NCBI RefSeq assembly: GCF_002086485.1
Contig: NZ_MVHF01000003.1
Coordinates: forward strand, 186,001 to 250,000
From: Mycobacterium aquaticum
Lineage (GTDB): Bacteria; Actinomycetota; Actinomycetes; Mycobacteriales; Mycobacteriaceae
Length of the DNA stretch: 64,000 bases
Direction of reading: 5' to 3'
Shown: one piece after another, positions 51,045 through 58,249 of the stretch
Position numbering within the stretch: the stretch's first letter is position 1
Layout: each line of letters begins with the position of its first letter
Notes under the pieces: model-generated
What the model saw: only the letters and a program-made list of their open reading frames with translations
What the model was told of the DNA's origin: nothing
Database searches by the model: none
Translations under genes and position numbers: made by a program

Positions 51045-52625
51045 ATGACCGACCACCGCAATGGCGGCGCCGCCGTCGTGGAAACCCTTGCCGTGCATGG
51101 TGTCGACACCATCTTCGGCATCCCGGGCACCCACAACCTCGAGATCTATCGCCACCTCGGCGATGCCGGCATCCGTGCGGTGACACCCCGGCACGAGCAG
51201 GGCGCGGGCTATGCTGCCGAGGCCTACGCTCGCGTCTCGGGGCGTCCCGGCGTCGTGGTGGCCACCAGCGGCCCCGGTTTGACCAACGCCATGACCGCGG
51301 CCGCCACCGCCTATGCCGAATCTCAGCCGATGCTGGTGTTGTCCTCGGGCATGCCGACCGGCGCGGAAGGACGCGATCTCGGTCAGCTCCACGAGGCCAA
51401 GAACATCAGCGGGGCGATGAACGAGCTGGTGCGCTGGAGCCGTCGGGTGCGCAGCGCCGACGAGGCCGCCGAGGCGGTGACCGAGGCGTTCGGCAGCTTC
51501 ACCGGCCGCAGGCCGCGTCCGGTGCACATCGAGATCCCCATCGACGTGCTGGAGTCCCCCTGGTCGGGACGCGCTCGTCATTGCGTGAACCTGGTTGCGC
51601 CGCAGGCTGATCCGGAGACAGTGCGACGTGCCGCCGCGGCGTTGGCTGCTGCGGAGGCGCCGCTCATCATCGCCGGGGGAGGAGCCGTCGACGCGCAGAC
51701 AGAACTCACCGCGCTGGCCGAACTTCTCGGTGCTCCCGTCGCGACCACCGTCAACGGCAAAGGCGCTGTCTCCGAGGCACATCCGCTCTCGGTTGGCGCG
51801 TCCGTGCGGCTGCGGACCGTGCAGAAGGCGGCCGCCGACAGCGACGCCCTGCTGCTGATCGGGACCGAGCTTGGCGATTCCGACCTGTGGGAAGGGCAGA
51901 TTCGGGGCAAGGTCGTGATCCGGTGCGACATCGAACCCGGCCAGCTCGACAAGAACTGCCCCGCTGATATCGCGCTGCTGGGCGACGCGGCCGCGACATT
52001 GGCCGCGCTGGCGGCATCGCTGCCCGACCGGCCTGCGACCGACGGATCTGCGCGGGCCGCTGCATTGCGCGCCGAGTGTGTTTCCGAGGCCACCGTCGAC
52101 GCCGGGCCGTACGCCGAGATCAACGCAGCGGTGCGGGCCGCGTTGCCCGCCGAGGTGATCCTCACCGGAGACAGCTCGCAGGTCACGTATTTCGGCTCGG
52201 TGCACTTCTTCGACGTGCCCGGCCCCCGTCAGTTCTGCTACATGCCCGGCTACGCCACGCTGGGCTACGGCCTGCCGGCCGGCCTCGGGGCATCGATCGC
52301 CCGACCGGACGTGCCCGTCGCCGTGCTGCTCGGCGACGGTGCGTTGATGTTCTCCGTCCAAGAGCTCATCACCCTTGTGGAGCAACGACTTCCGGTACCG
52401 GTGGTCGTCGTCGACAACGGCGGCTACCGCGAGATCCGCGAACAGCAGGCGAGCCGCGGCATCGCCCCGATCGGCGTCGACCTGCGTACGCCCGATCTGG
52501 CCGCCATGGCAAGAGCCATGGGCGCCAACGGCATCCGCACCACATCCACCGACGAAGTGACCGACCTGATCCGCGCTGCACTGGGCGCCGACGGACCGAC
52601 CCTGATTCACCTGGACCTGCGCTGA
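51045..52625 (+). CDS. TPP-dependent acetolactate synthase-like enzyme, possible 2-ketoarginine decarboxylase
   Basis: 526 residues with three ThDP domains: N-terminal pyrimidine domain with catalytic E51 in RHEQGAGYAAEAY, central domain, and C-terminal pyrophosphate domain with LLGDGALMFS and VVVDNGGY. The family includes acetolactate synthase, benzoylformate decarboxylase and AruI, the 2-ketoarginine decarboxylase of the arginine transaminase pathway. Neighbouring ureohydrolase makes an AruI-like role attractive, since AruI followed by aldehyde oxidation gives 4-guanidinobutyrate. This is inference. Confidence 0.8.
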   Translation: MTDHRNGGAAVVETLAVHGVDTIFGIPGTHNLEIYRHLGDAGIRAVTPRHEQGAGYAAEAYARVSGRPGVVVATSGPGLTNAMTAAATAYAESQPMLVLSSGMPTGAEGRDLGQLHEAKNISGAMNELVRWSRRVRSADEAAEAVTEAFGSFTGRRPRPVHIEIPIDVLESPWSGRARHCVNLVAPQADPETVRRAAAALAAAEAPLIIAGGGAVDAQTELTALAELLGAPVATTVNGKGAVSEAHPLSVGASVRLRTVQKAAADSDALLLIGTELGDSDLWEGQIRGKVVIRCDIEPGQLDKNCPADIALLGDAAATLAALAASLPDRPATDGSARAAALRAECVSEATVDAGPYAEINAAVRAALPAEVILTGDSSQVTYFGSVHFFDVPGPRQFCYMPGYATLGYGLPAGLGASIARPDVPVAVLLGDGALMFSVQELITLVEQRLPVPVVVVDNGGYREIREQQASRGIAPIGVDLRTPDLAAMARAMGANGIRTTSTDEVTDLIRAALGADGPTLIHLDLR

Positions 52626-52666
52626 GTCCAGCTCTACAGACCTGACAGATAGAAAGGAGCGCCGCC

Positions 52667-54115
52667 ATGGACGTCGCTGTTGTTGCGATCTACATCGTCG
52701 CGATGATCGCATTCGGCTTCTGGGGTAAACGCAAGGCAACGACGCAATCCGACTTCCTCGTCGCCGGCCGGCGGCTCGGGCCCTTCCTGTATTCGGGGAC
52801 GATGGCCGCCATCGTGCTCGGGGGAGCGTCCACCATCGGAGGCGTCGGACTCGGCTACCAGTACGGCATTTCGGGCATGTGGCTGGTGGTCGCCATCGGC
52901 GTCGGCATCCTGCTGCTGAGCCTGCTGTTCGCGGGCCGCATCCAGCGGCTGCGGGTCTACACCGTCAGCCAGATGCTCGAACTGCGCTACGGGCCGGGAT
53001 CGAGTGTGCTGTCCGGTCTGGTGATGTGGGGCTACACCCTGATGCTGTCGGTCACCTCGACCATCGCCTACGCCACCATCTTCGGGGCACTGTTCGACAT
53101 GGCGAAAGTCCCGTCGATCATCCTGGGCGGCAGCGTGGTGATCCTCTACTCGACGCTGGGCGGCATGTGGTCGATCACCCTGACCGACTTCGTGCAGTTC
53201 ATCATCAAGACCATCGGCATCTTCTTCATCCTGCTGCCGATCGTCGTGATCCGCGCAGGCGGTTTCAGCGGCATGATCGCCAAGCTGCCGTCCGACGCCA
53301 CCTCGTGGACCGCCATCGGCGGCAGCACCATCGTGACCTACTTCGTCATCTACACCTTCGGCCTGCTGATCGGCCAGGACATCTGGCAGCGGGTGTTCAC
53401 CGCGCGCAGTCCGGGCGTGGCCCGGTGGGCGGGAACGGCGGCCGGCGTGTACTGCCTGCTGTACGCCGCCGCCGGGGCGTTGATCGGGATGGCTGCGCAC
53501 GTGCTGCTGCCCAAGCTGGATGCCCGTGACGATGCCTTCGCCCGGATCGTCGAGGCCCAGCTGCATCCGCTGCTGGCCGGTCTGGTGCTCGCTGCCGCGC
53601 TGGCCGCGGTCATGTCCACCTCCAGCGGTGCGCTCATCGCCACGGCCACCGTGTTCAGCCAGGACATCGTGGCCCGGTTGCGGCATCAGGACGTCGAGTC
53701 CGGCAGCGAACACGACCACGTCCGCAACAACCGGCTGTACGTGGCCGGGTTCGGGGTGGTCATGGTGATCATCGCTTGCGTGCTGCAAGACGTGGTCGCG
53801 GCCCTGACGGTGGCCTACGACATCCTCGTGGGCGGCCTGCTGGTGCCGATCCTCGGCGGGCTGGTGTGGCGTCGCGGCACCAACGTCGGTGCCGTCATGG
53901 CCATGGCCGTCGGGACACTCGCCACGCTGGTCACGATGGTGGCCACGGACATCTTCGCCAACGAACCGATTTATGTCGGACTCGCCTCGGGGCTGGTGGT
54001 GTACGTGATCGGCAGCCTGGCCAGCAAGCCCACGGCACCCGAGATTCTGACCGAATGGGACCGGCGCAGCCGCGGCGAGTCGACGGTCGAGGAGCCTGCG
54101 AACGAAATCGCTTGA
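52667..54115 (+). CDS. Sodium:solute symporter (SSS) family transporter
   Basis: 482 residues with about thirteen hydrophobic helices. N-terminal FWGKRKATTQSDFLVAGRRLG is the usual first loop, and GASTIGGVGLGYQYG and the AAVMSTSSGALIATATVFSQDI block are SSS signatures. Strong ribosome-binding site AGAAAGGAG. It lies directly after the TPP enzyme and likely imports the cluster's substrate. Substrate unknown. Confidence 0.9.
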   Translation: MDVAVVAIYIVAMIAFGFWGKRKATTQSDFLVAGRRLGPFLYSGTMAAIVLGGASTIGGVGLGYQYGISGMWLVVAIGVGILLLSLLFAGRIQRLRVYTVSQMLELRYGPGSSVLSGLVMWGYTLMLSVTSTIAYATIFGALFDMAKVPSIILGGSVVILYSTLGGMWSITLTDFVQFIIKTIGIFFILLPIVVIRAGGFSGMIAKLPSDATSWTAIGGSTIVTYFVIYTFGLLIGQDIWQRVFTARSPGVARWAGTAAGVYCLLYAAAGALIGMAAHVLLPKLDARDDAFARIVEAQLHPLLAGLVLAAALAAVMSTSSGALIATATVFSQDIVARLRHQDVESGSEHDHVRNNRLYVAGFGVVMVIIACVLQDVVAALTVAYDILVGGLLVPILGGLVWRRGTNVGAVMAMAVGTLATLVTMVATDIFANEPIYVGLASGLVVYVIGSLASKPTAPEILTEWDRRSRGESTVEEPANEIA

Positions 54116-54158
54116 GCAACAAATAATCCCGCCAGACGTTTGCGCGACCAGGAGCAGA

Positions 54159-55295
54159 ATGACAATTGACAGACGCCGACTGCTCGCCGGAGTACCGGCC
54201 GCAATGGCGGGTACCGCACTCTTCGCCGGCGCCACCACCGCATGTGCCACACCGGATTCGGGCAAGGCCTCGGGCGTCGACGGTCCCCAGCTGCACTGGC
54301 GCATGATGGTGAGCTGGCCGAAGGACCTGAGCATCATGTACGGCGGCGCCCAGTTCGTGGCCGATCGGGTGAAGGCGATGACCGGCGGCCGGTTCACCAT
54401 CGACCTGCATGTCGAGGGCGAGCTCGACACCAAGGACGACCTGATGACCGCGGTCAGCAAGGGCTTCGTCGAATGCGGTCACAGCTCGTCGGACTACTAC
54501 GCGGACAAGAATGCCGGACTCACATTCGGTTCCGGGGCGCCGTTCGGGTTGACCGCGGCCGAACACGCCTCGTGGCTGCGGTTCGGCGGCGGAATGGAGC
54601 TCATCAGCGGACTCTACGACCAGTTCGGCATCGTGTATTTCCCTGCAGGCAATACCGGCGCACAGATGGGCGGCTGGTTCAACAAGGAGATCAACAGCAC
54701 CGACGATCTCAAAGGGCTGCGCATGCGCATTGGTGGGATCGGGGCCGAGGTCATGAAGACCTTCGGCGTCACCCCTGTCGACGTTCCGTATCTCAAACTG
54801 GCCGACGCCATCAAGTCCGGCCAGCTCGACGCCGCGGAGTTCGTCGCACCGTTCGACGACGCCGAACTCGGACTGAACAAGGTCGCGAAGTTCTACTACT
54901 CGCCGGGCTGGTGGCAGATCGGCGATCAGCTGGATTTCATCGTCAACAAGAAGGCCTTCCACGACCTGCCCGCCGAGTATCAGCAGATCGTCGAGTCCGC
55001 GGCATGGGAAGCCAATCAGCGAGTGGTCGCCGAGTATGACGCGAAGAACGGCAATGCGTTGACGGACCTGGTCAAGGGCGGGACGCAGCTGCGCGAGTTT
55101 CCTGTCGACATGATGCGCACCGCCTTCGCAGTGATGGATGGCATCCACGTCCGGGAGAGCGCCAAGAGCGCCGACTACAAACGAGTGTTCGAGTCGTGGA
55201 ACGCCTTCCGATGGATGGTGAAGAAGTGGCATGTCTTCATCGAAAGTCCGGTCATGCGGTCGAACGTCTTCACCGACCCGCCTCCGCTGCAGTAG
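54159..55295 (+). CDS. TRAP-type substrate-binding protein, TakP-like
   Basis: 378-residue DctP family protein. N-terminus MTIDRRRLLAG fits a twin-arginine signal, with C29 a possible but weak lipidation site. The segments GGWFNKEINS and the pattern FVAPFDDAELG with YYSPGWWQIG resemble TakP, the 2-oxoacid binding protein of Rhodobacter. RBS AGGAG. No DctQ/DctM membrane genes are adjacent; the only transporter nearby is the SSS symporter 43 bases upstream. Confidence 0.87.
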   Translation: MTIDRRRLLAGVPAAMAGTALFAGATTACATPDSGKASGVDGPQLHWRMMVSWPKDLSIMYGGAQFVADRVKAMTGGRFTIDLHVEGELDTKDDLMTAVSKGFVECGHSSSDYYADKNAGLTFGSGAPFGLTAAEHASWLRFGGGMELISGLYDQFGIVYFPAGNTGAQMGGWFNKEINSTDDLKGLRMRIGGIGAEVMKTFGVTPVDVPYLKLADAIKSGQLDAAEFVAPFDDAELGLNKVAKFYYSPGWWQIGDQLDFIVNKKAFHDLPAEYQQIVESAAWEANQRVVAEYDAKNGNALTDLVKGGTQLREFPVDMMRTAFAVMDGIHVRESAKSADYKRVFESWNAFRWMVKKWHVFIESPVMRSNVFTDPPPLQ

Positions 55296-55425
55296 CTACG
55301 CCCGCCGCTCATCGGAGCCGTCGCCTCGACCTGGTCACAGCAAACTCCTGGGCGGTATCGATGTGTCAGAATGGAATATTGTCCATCGAATGCGACATCG
55401 GTGTGTCGGGAACCTCTGGGGGAGT

Positions 55426-56445
55426 GTGAACGTGGACCGGGTGTGGGTACGGAATACAGCGATCAGTGCGGCCATCGCCTGCGGCGCCATGGTCGCCGGG
55501 CCCGGCGTGTCCGGCACTGCTGTCGCATCGGCTGATCTGCTCGGCATCGACGTCGATGTCCTCGGCATCTTCGGCCACAAGGACAACAAGAAGAGTTCCA
55601 ACCACCGCACCGGCACCAACGGTAAGCAGAACAGTGGCCCCGCCAAGACCGGGCGGCCCGGTAATCAGAAGACCGGCAAATCTGCTCAGGCCGATAAACA
55701 GAAGTCCGGCCTGGGCGGTGAATCCTCCGGTCAGAGTGCCGGGAGCACCGAGGGCACCACGAATCGCGCGGCACAGTCAGCGAACACCCCGGCGACCCTG
55801 AGCGCAGGGACGGGCGTCGCCGAAACGTCGGTGAGCGTCCCGGAGGCGCAGGTGAGCATCCCCTCGACTGGCGGCGGAGGTGGCGGGGGTGGAGCAGCCA
55901 CCAGCGGGCGCATCGGCCGAGCCCCGAACCTCGCACCGGTGCCGACCGCCCCGAGCAGTCGGCAGATCGTCATCCACGCCAAGCCTGCCGAGGCGCCATG
56001 GGCACCTACGCAGTCCGCACCGGAAGCGCAGTCCCCGTCGATCGGGTCGCCTTCGGCCCCTGAGGTCGCTGCGCCCGTTCCGGCGCCGCCAGTCATGATC
56101 GTGCTTCCACTGCCACCGCTGCCCGAGATCGCACCGCCCGCCCCGTCCGGCGGCGGTGGGGTACCCGCGGCACCGCCGGCTGCTCCGAGCACACCTCACG
56201 TCACCATCCCCAGCGCCGAGCCGCCGCAGCACGCCACACCGGCGATCAACGCGATCCCGGAGTCGTTCCGCATCGGCTACGCCGACTACCTGCGCGTGTC
56301 CAGCACCACAGATCTCCTCTTCGCGGTACTGCCGGGGCTTGCCGGGATGGTGTTGCTCACCGCCGCAGGCGGCGCAGTCGGCTTCCGCCAGGCGCGAGCG
56401 GCACGCACCCTGCCGACGCCGCAGATCGCCCGCTTCCTCCCGTAG
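55426..56445 (+). CDS. Secreted/anchored Pro-Gly-rich protein
   Basis: 339 residues. Signal peptide of about 35 residues ending AVASAD, then a Lys/Gly/Asn-rich basic segment (HKDNKKSSNHRTGTNGKQN), a Gly run, and a long Pro/Ala/Ser region. A single hydrophobic helix near the C-terminus (LFAVLPGLAGMVLLTAAGG) with a short basic tail suggests cell-envelope anchoring. GTG 55426 follows GGGGGAG. No family recognised; resembles mycobacterial wall-spanning Pro-rich proteins. Confidence 0.7.
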   Translation: MNVDRVWVRNTAISAAIACGAMVAGPGVSGTAVASADLLGIDVDVLGIFGHKDNKKSSNHRTGTNGKQNSGPAKTGRPGNQKTGKSAQADKQKSGLGGESSGQSAGSTEGTTNRAAQSANTPATLSAGTGVAETSVSVPEAQVSIPSTGGGGGGGGAATSGRIGRAPNLAPVPTAPSSRQIVIHAKPAEAPWAPTQSAPEAQSPSIGSPSAPEVAAPVPAPPVMIVLPLPPLPEIAPPAPSGGGGVPAAPPAAPSTPHVTIPSAEPPQHATPAINAIPESFRIGYADYLRVSSTTDLLFAVLPGLAGMVLLTAAGGAVGFRQARAARTLPTPQIARFLP

Positions 56446-56596
56446 CGGCCGGGAGGTTTTCACCTCCACCCGAGCACCTTGGAAATGGCTGTGCGCCATA
56501 CCTTCTCAGGCTATGAGTCGGCTATGAGCGAACAACGCCAGCGGACTCGAAGTGTTTTGACAGTGGTGCGCAGGGGTGGGGTGCTTGGCTCGTCAC

Positions 56597-56857
56597 ATGA
56601 TGACCAAAACACGAATTGCGGCAACCACGGCAATGTTTGCCACCGCGATCGGACTCGCCGGACTCGGCGCGGCCGTGGCGCAGGCCGCACCCATTGCGCC
56701 CATGCCCGACTACCACTGGTGCCCCGGTGAGTTCTGGCATCCCGAGTGGGGCTTCAACTGGGACTTCGGCCGCTGCCACGACGACTGGTACTACGACGGC
56801 GAGCCGCGCGATCAGTGGCACTGGCACGGCAACGGCCCGTGGCGTCCCGGCATGTGA
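56597..56857 (+). CDS. Small secreted Trp/His/Asp-rich protein
   Basis: 86 residues. Signal peptide to about AAVAQA, leaving a mature peptide near 56 residues rich in Trp, His, Asp and Pro with two Cys (YHWCPGEFW, FGRCHDDW). The two cysteines could form a disulfide. Similar small secreted proteins occur across mycobacteria; function is unknown. Last chromosomal gene before the att site, and followed by a strong terminator. Confidence 0.8.
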   Translation: MMTKTRIAATTAMFATAIGLAGLGAAVAQAAPIAPMPDYHWCPGEFWHPEWGFNWDFGRCHDDWYYDGEPRDQWHWHGNGPWRPGM

Positions 56858-56874
56858 GGTACGTCCATACAACA

Positions 56875-56904
56875 AATGCCAGGTCGATTGACCTGGCATT
56901 TTCT
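56875..56904. terminator. Bidirectional intrinsic terminator
   Basis: Perfect 11-base stem: AATGCCAGGTC (56875-56885), loop GATT, GACCTGGCATT (56890-56900), with T residues after it on the forward strand and A/T-rich flank on the other. It ends the forward secreted-protein gene and would also have terminated the reverse-strand tRNA before the element inserted. Confidence 0.8.
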
Positions 56905-56948
56905 GGTGCCCTCGGTGAGATTCGAACTCACACTGTACGGGTTTTGAA
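56904..56948 (-). tRNA. 3' half of a tRNA gene (att core, non-functional fragment)
   Basis: Read on the reverse strand it contains CCA, discriminator A, acceptor strand CGAGGGC, a perfect T arm (GTGAG/TTCGAAT/CTCAC), a 5-base variable region, anticodon 3' stem CCCGT and the loop TTCAAAA. Beyond the loop the sequence diverges and no 5' half or partner acceptor strand (GCCCTCG) follows. It is therefore the duplicated 3' end produced by site-specific integration. The loop would read CAA (Leu), but the short variable region is atypical, so identity is tentative. Confidence 0.75.
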
Positions 56949-57420
56949 TCCGGTTTTCTCGACGTTTGCGGTATACGGCAGCTGTCGGCAACCGTTGGAT
57001 AAATACGCCTCTACCAGCACTTATAGGAACGGAGACGAACTGCTGTTATTGGTCGCGGATAGCAGTGCTGCGGTATCCACTGCGGTATCTCACCGGGCGG
57101 CGGGGCCTTCCGCCGTCGCCAGACGTTCGTCCAGCAGCTCATCGACACGCCTCATGTTCCGCATCGGGAGAACGCGGCCGAGCTGCGCATCCTGTTCAAG
57201 GTCACCAGGTACCACGTTCTCGACAAACTGAGCCTCACCGCGGAGATGGCAAACACTGCATTCTCACAGGTAGCACACAGAACTATCACCGCCGCCTCAA
57301 AATTGACGGGTAACGCAACCCCAATACCTTGGGGTCAACGGGCGACGTAACCACAATATGGTGGGCGACACCACTGAAACGCAACGCCTCGCGATCCCCG
57401 GAGTTGTCGGTGGCTAGGGG
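56949..57420. other. Element left-end non-coding region
   Basis: About 470 bases with no convincing gene; short ORFs here lack ribosome-binding sites and domain signals. It contains three copies of TGCGGTAT (listed separately) and a perfect 7-base hairpin ACCCCAA-TACC-TTGGGGT at 57318-57335. Likely attP arm and regulatory sequence; a protein-coding relic around 57090-57240 cannot be excluded. Confidence 0.5.
56967..57088 (+). repeat. Putative integrase arm-type repeats TGCGGTAT
   Basis: TGCGGTAT occurs at 56967-56974, 57069-57076 and 57081-57088; the last two form a 12-base-period tandem (TGCGGTATCCAC, TGCGGTATCTCA). Their position just inside the att core, same orientation, fits arm-type binding sites of a tyrosine integrase. 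Inference from position and repetition. Confidence 0.5.
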
Positions 57421-57475
57421 TATACATAGAACACACCCCGCAACCGCGAGGTGTAGAGCAAGCGGTCACGGGGTG
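57421..57475 (+). promoter_or_regulatory. Promoter and structured leader of the YjzC-like gene
   Basis: TATACA (57421-57426) is a -10 candidate. The transcript would start almost directly with a long stem: CACCCCG (57434-57440) with CGGGGTG (57469-57475), and ACCGC (57443-57447) with GCGGT (57462-57466), separated by a CA/CA mismatch, around a 14-base loop. About 90 bases then separate it from the gene start. Could be a regulatory leader RNA or a DNA operator. Confidence 0.45.
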
Positions 57476-57564
57476 TGGTGGAGATGTCGGAAATGTCCAC
57501 CTTAGTCCGCCCGCGCGCTCTGACCAACCCGACCGCACTGAAAAGTGCAGGAGGAGAGTGCGCC

Positions 57565-57774
57565 ATGAGCGCAAGTAAGGGAAACCTGAAGCCTGGCCAG
57601 GCAGCGCCAGCTTCTGGCCAGTATCCGATCGTGGGACCGCGCGGCGGCGACACGGGTAAGGAGCGCACCGCGATTCAGGGTCGGCCGTTGCCGCCGACTC
57701 CGAAGCCGGGCCAGACCTACGGCAAGCCGGACCGCACCCACAACGGTGCCGGTACCGGTTCGCGTAAGAAGTAG
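57565..57774 (+). CDS. YjzC-like small protein
   Basis: 69 residues, hydrophilic. It carries the pattern of the YjzC family: LKPGQAAPASGQYPIVGPRGG, then TGKERT, PLPPTPKPGQTY and a basic end (described in parts). Function of the family is unknown. ATG 57565 follows GGAGGAGAG, an excellent ribosome-binding site; an earlier in-frame start lacks one. It lies inside the integrated element, so it is probably cargo. Confidence 0.75.
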   Translation: MSASKGNLKPGQAAPASGQYPIVGPRGGDTGKERTAIQGRPLPPTPKPGQTYGKPDRTHNGAGTGSRKK

Positions 57775-57777
57775 CTG

Positions 57778-57978
57778 ATGGAGTTCAAGATGAACCCCGA
57801 CTTCGAGCGCCAGATGAAGCGGGAACTCCAACAGACGCTTGACAAGGTCTATCGACAAGTCGGTGGGCGTCCCCTTGCAGAGGTGAAAGCCGCCCTCAAG
57901 CGGATTGGTGTCGATGAGCCTGAGCTGTCACCCCTTGCGACTGCCATCAGCGATGGGAGGGAGCCGCGGGTCCAGTAG
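57778..57978 (+). CDS. Small hypothetical protein of the element
   Basis: 66 residues, mostly charged helix: FERQMKRELQQTLDKVYRQ, then GRPLAEVKAALKRIGVDEPE. No recognised domain; the pattern resembles short phage-encoded helical proteins. Starts 3 bases after the YjzC-like stop, so co-transcribed, and is followed by an intrinsic terminator. Confidence 0.65.
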   Translation: MEFKMNPDFERQMKRELQQTLDKVYRQVGGRPLAEVKAALKRIGVDEPELSPLATAISDGREPRVQ

Positions 57979-57992
57979 GCGAACCCGCGACG

Positions 57993-58029
57993 AACCACCC
58001 CCGGCACTATTCGGCGGGGGTGGTTTTCG
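57993..58029. terminator. Intrinsic terminator between convergent modules
   Basis: Perfect 10-base stem AACCACCCCC (57993-58002) and GGGGGTGGTT (58016-58025), 13-base loop, followed by TT on the forward strand. It separates the forward accessory pair from the reverse structural module and can serve both directions. Confidence 0.75.
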
Positions 58030-58033
58030 TCAC

Positions 58034-58207
58034 CTAGAGGTTGCGCTGACTCCAGGCTGGGTTGATCCCCGAGTCTTGGATGAGCCCAAGTTCTTGGCCG
58101 ATGGCCAGCAGTGCCTTGATTTCGGCAAGCTTGAGTTTCTGATCAGTGTTGAGCCCCTTGGGATCAATCGTGTTCATGGTGTCGAATGCATCAGTCCACA
58201 AATCCAT
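58034..58207 (-). CDS. Small hypothetical phage-type protein
   Basis: 57 residues beginning MDLWTDAFDTMNTIDPKGL and continuing with a Lys/Leu/Ala helix (LKLAEIKALLAIGQEL). No domain recognised. Last gene of the reverse module, 42 bases after the Gly-rich gene. A start eight codons upstream is possible. Confidence 0.6.
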   Translation of the reverse strand: MDLWTDAFDTMNTIDPKGLNTDQKLKLAEIKALLAIGQELGLIQDSGINPAWSQRNL

Positions 58208-58249
58208 GCTCACAGATTGCCACCCGCGCACGACCGTGAAACGGGTCCA

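Noticed and set aside
52634..54460. 608-codon reverse-strand ORF across the SSS transporter
   Set aside because: His/Asp/Gln-rich shadow of a membrane-protein gene, without RBS or domain.
56904..56980. Intact tRNA gene
   Set aside because: Only the half from anticodon loop to CCA is present; no 5' acceptor, D arm or anticodon 5' stem follows.
56966..57313. 115-codon forward ORF in the element left end
   Set aside because: No ribosome-binding site, no domain, and the region looks like att-arm sequence.
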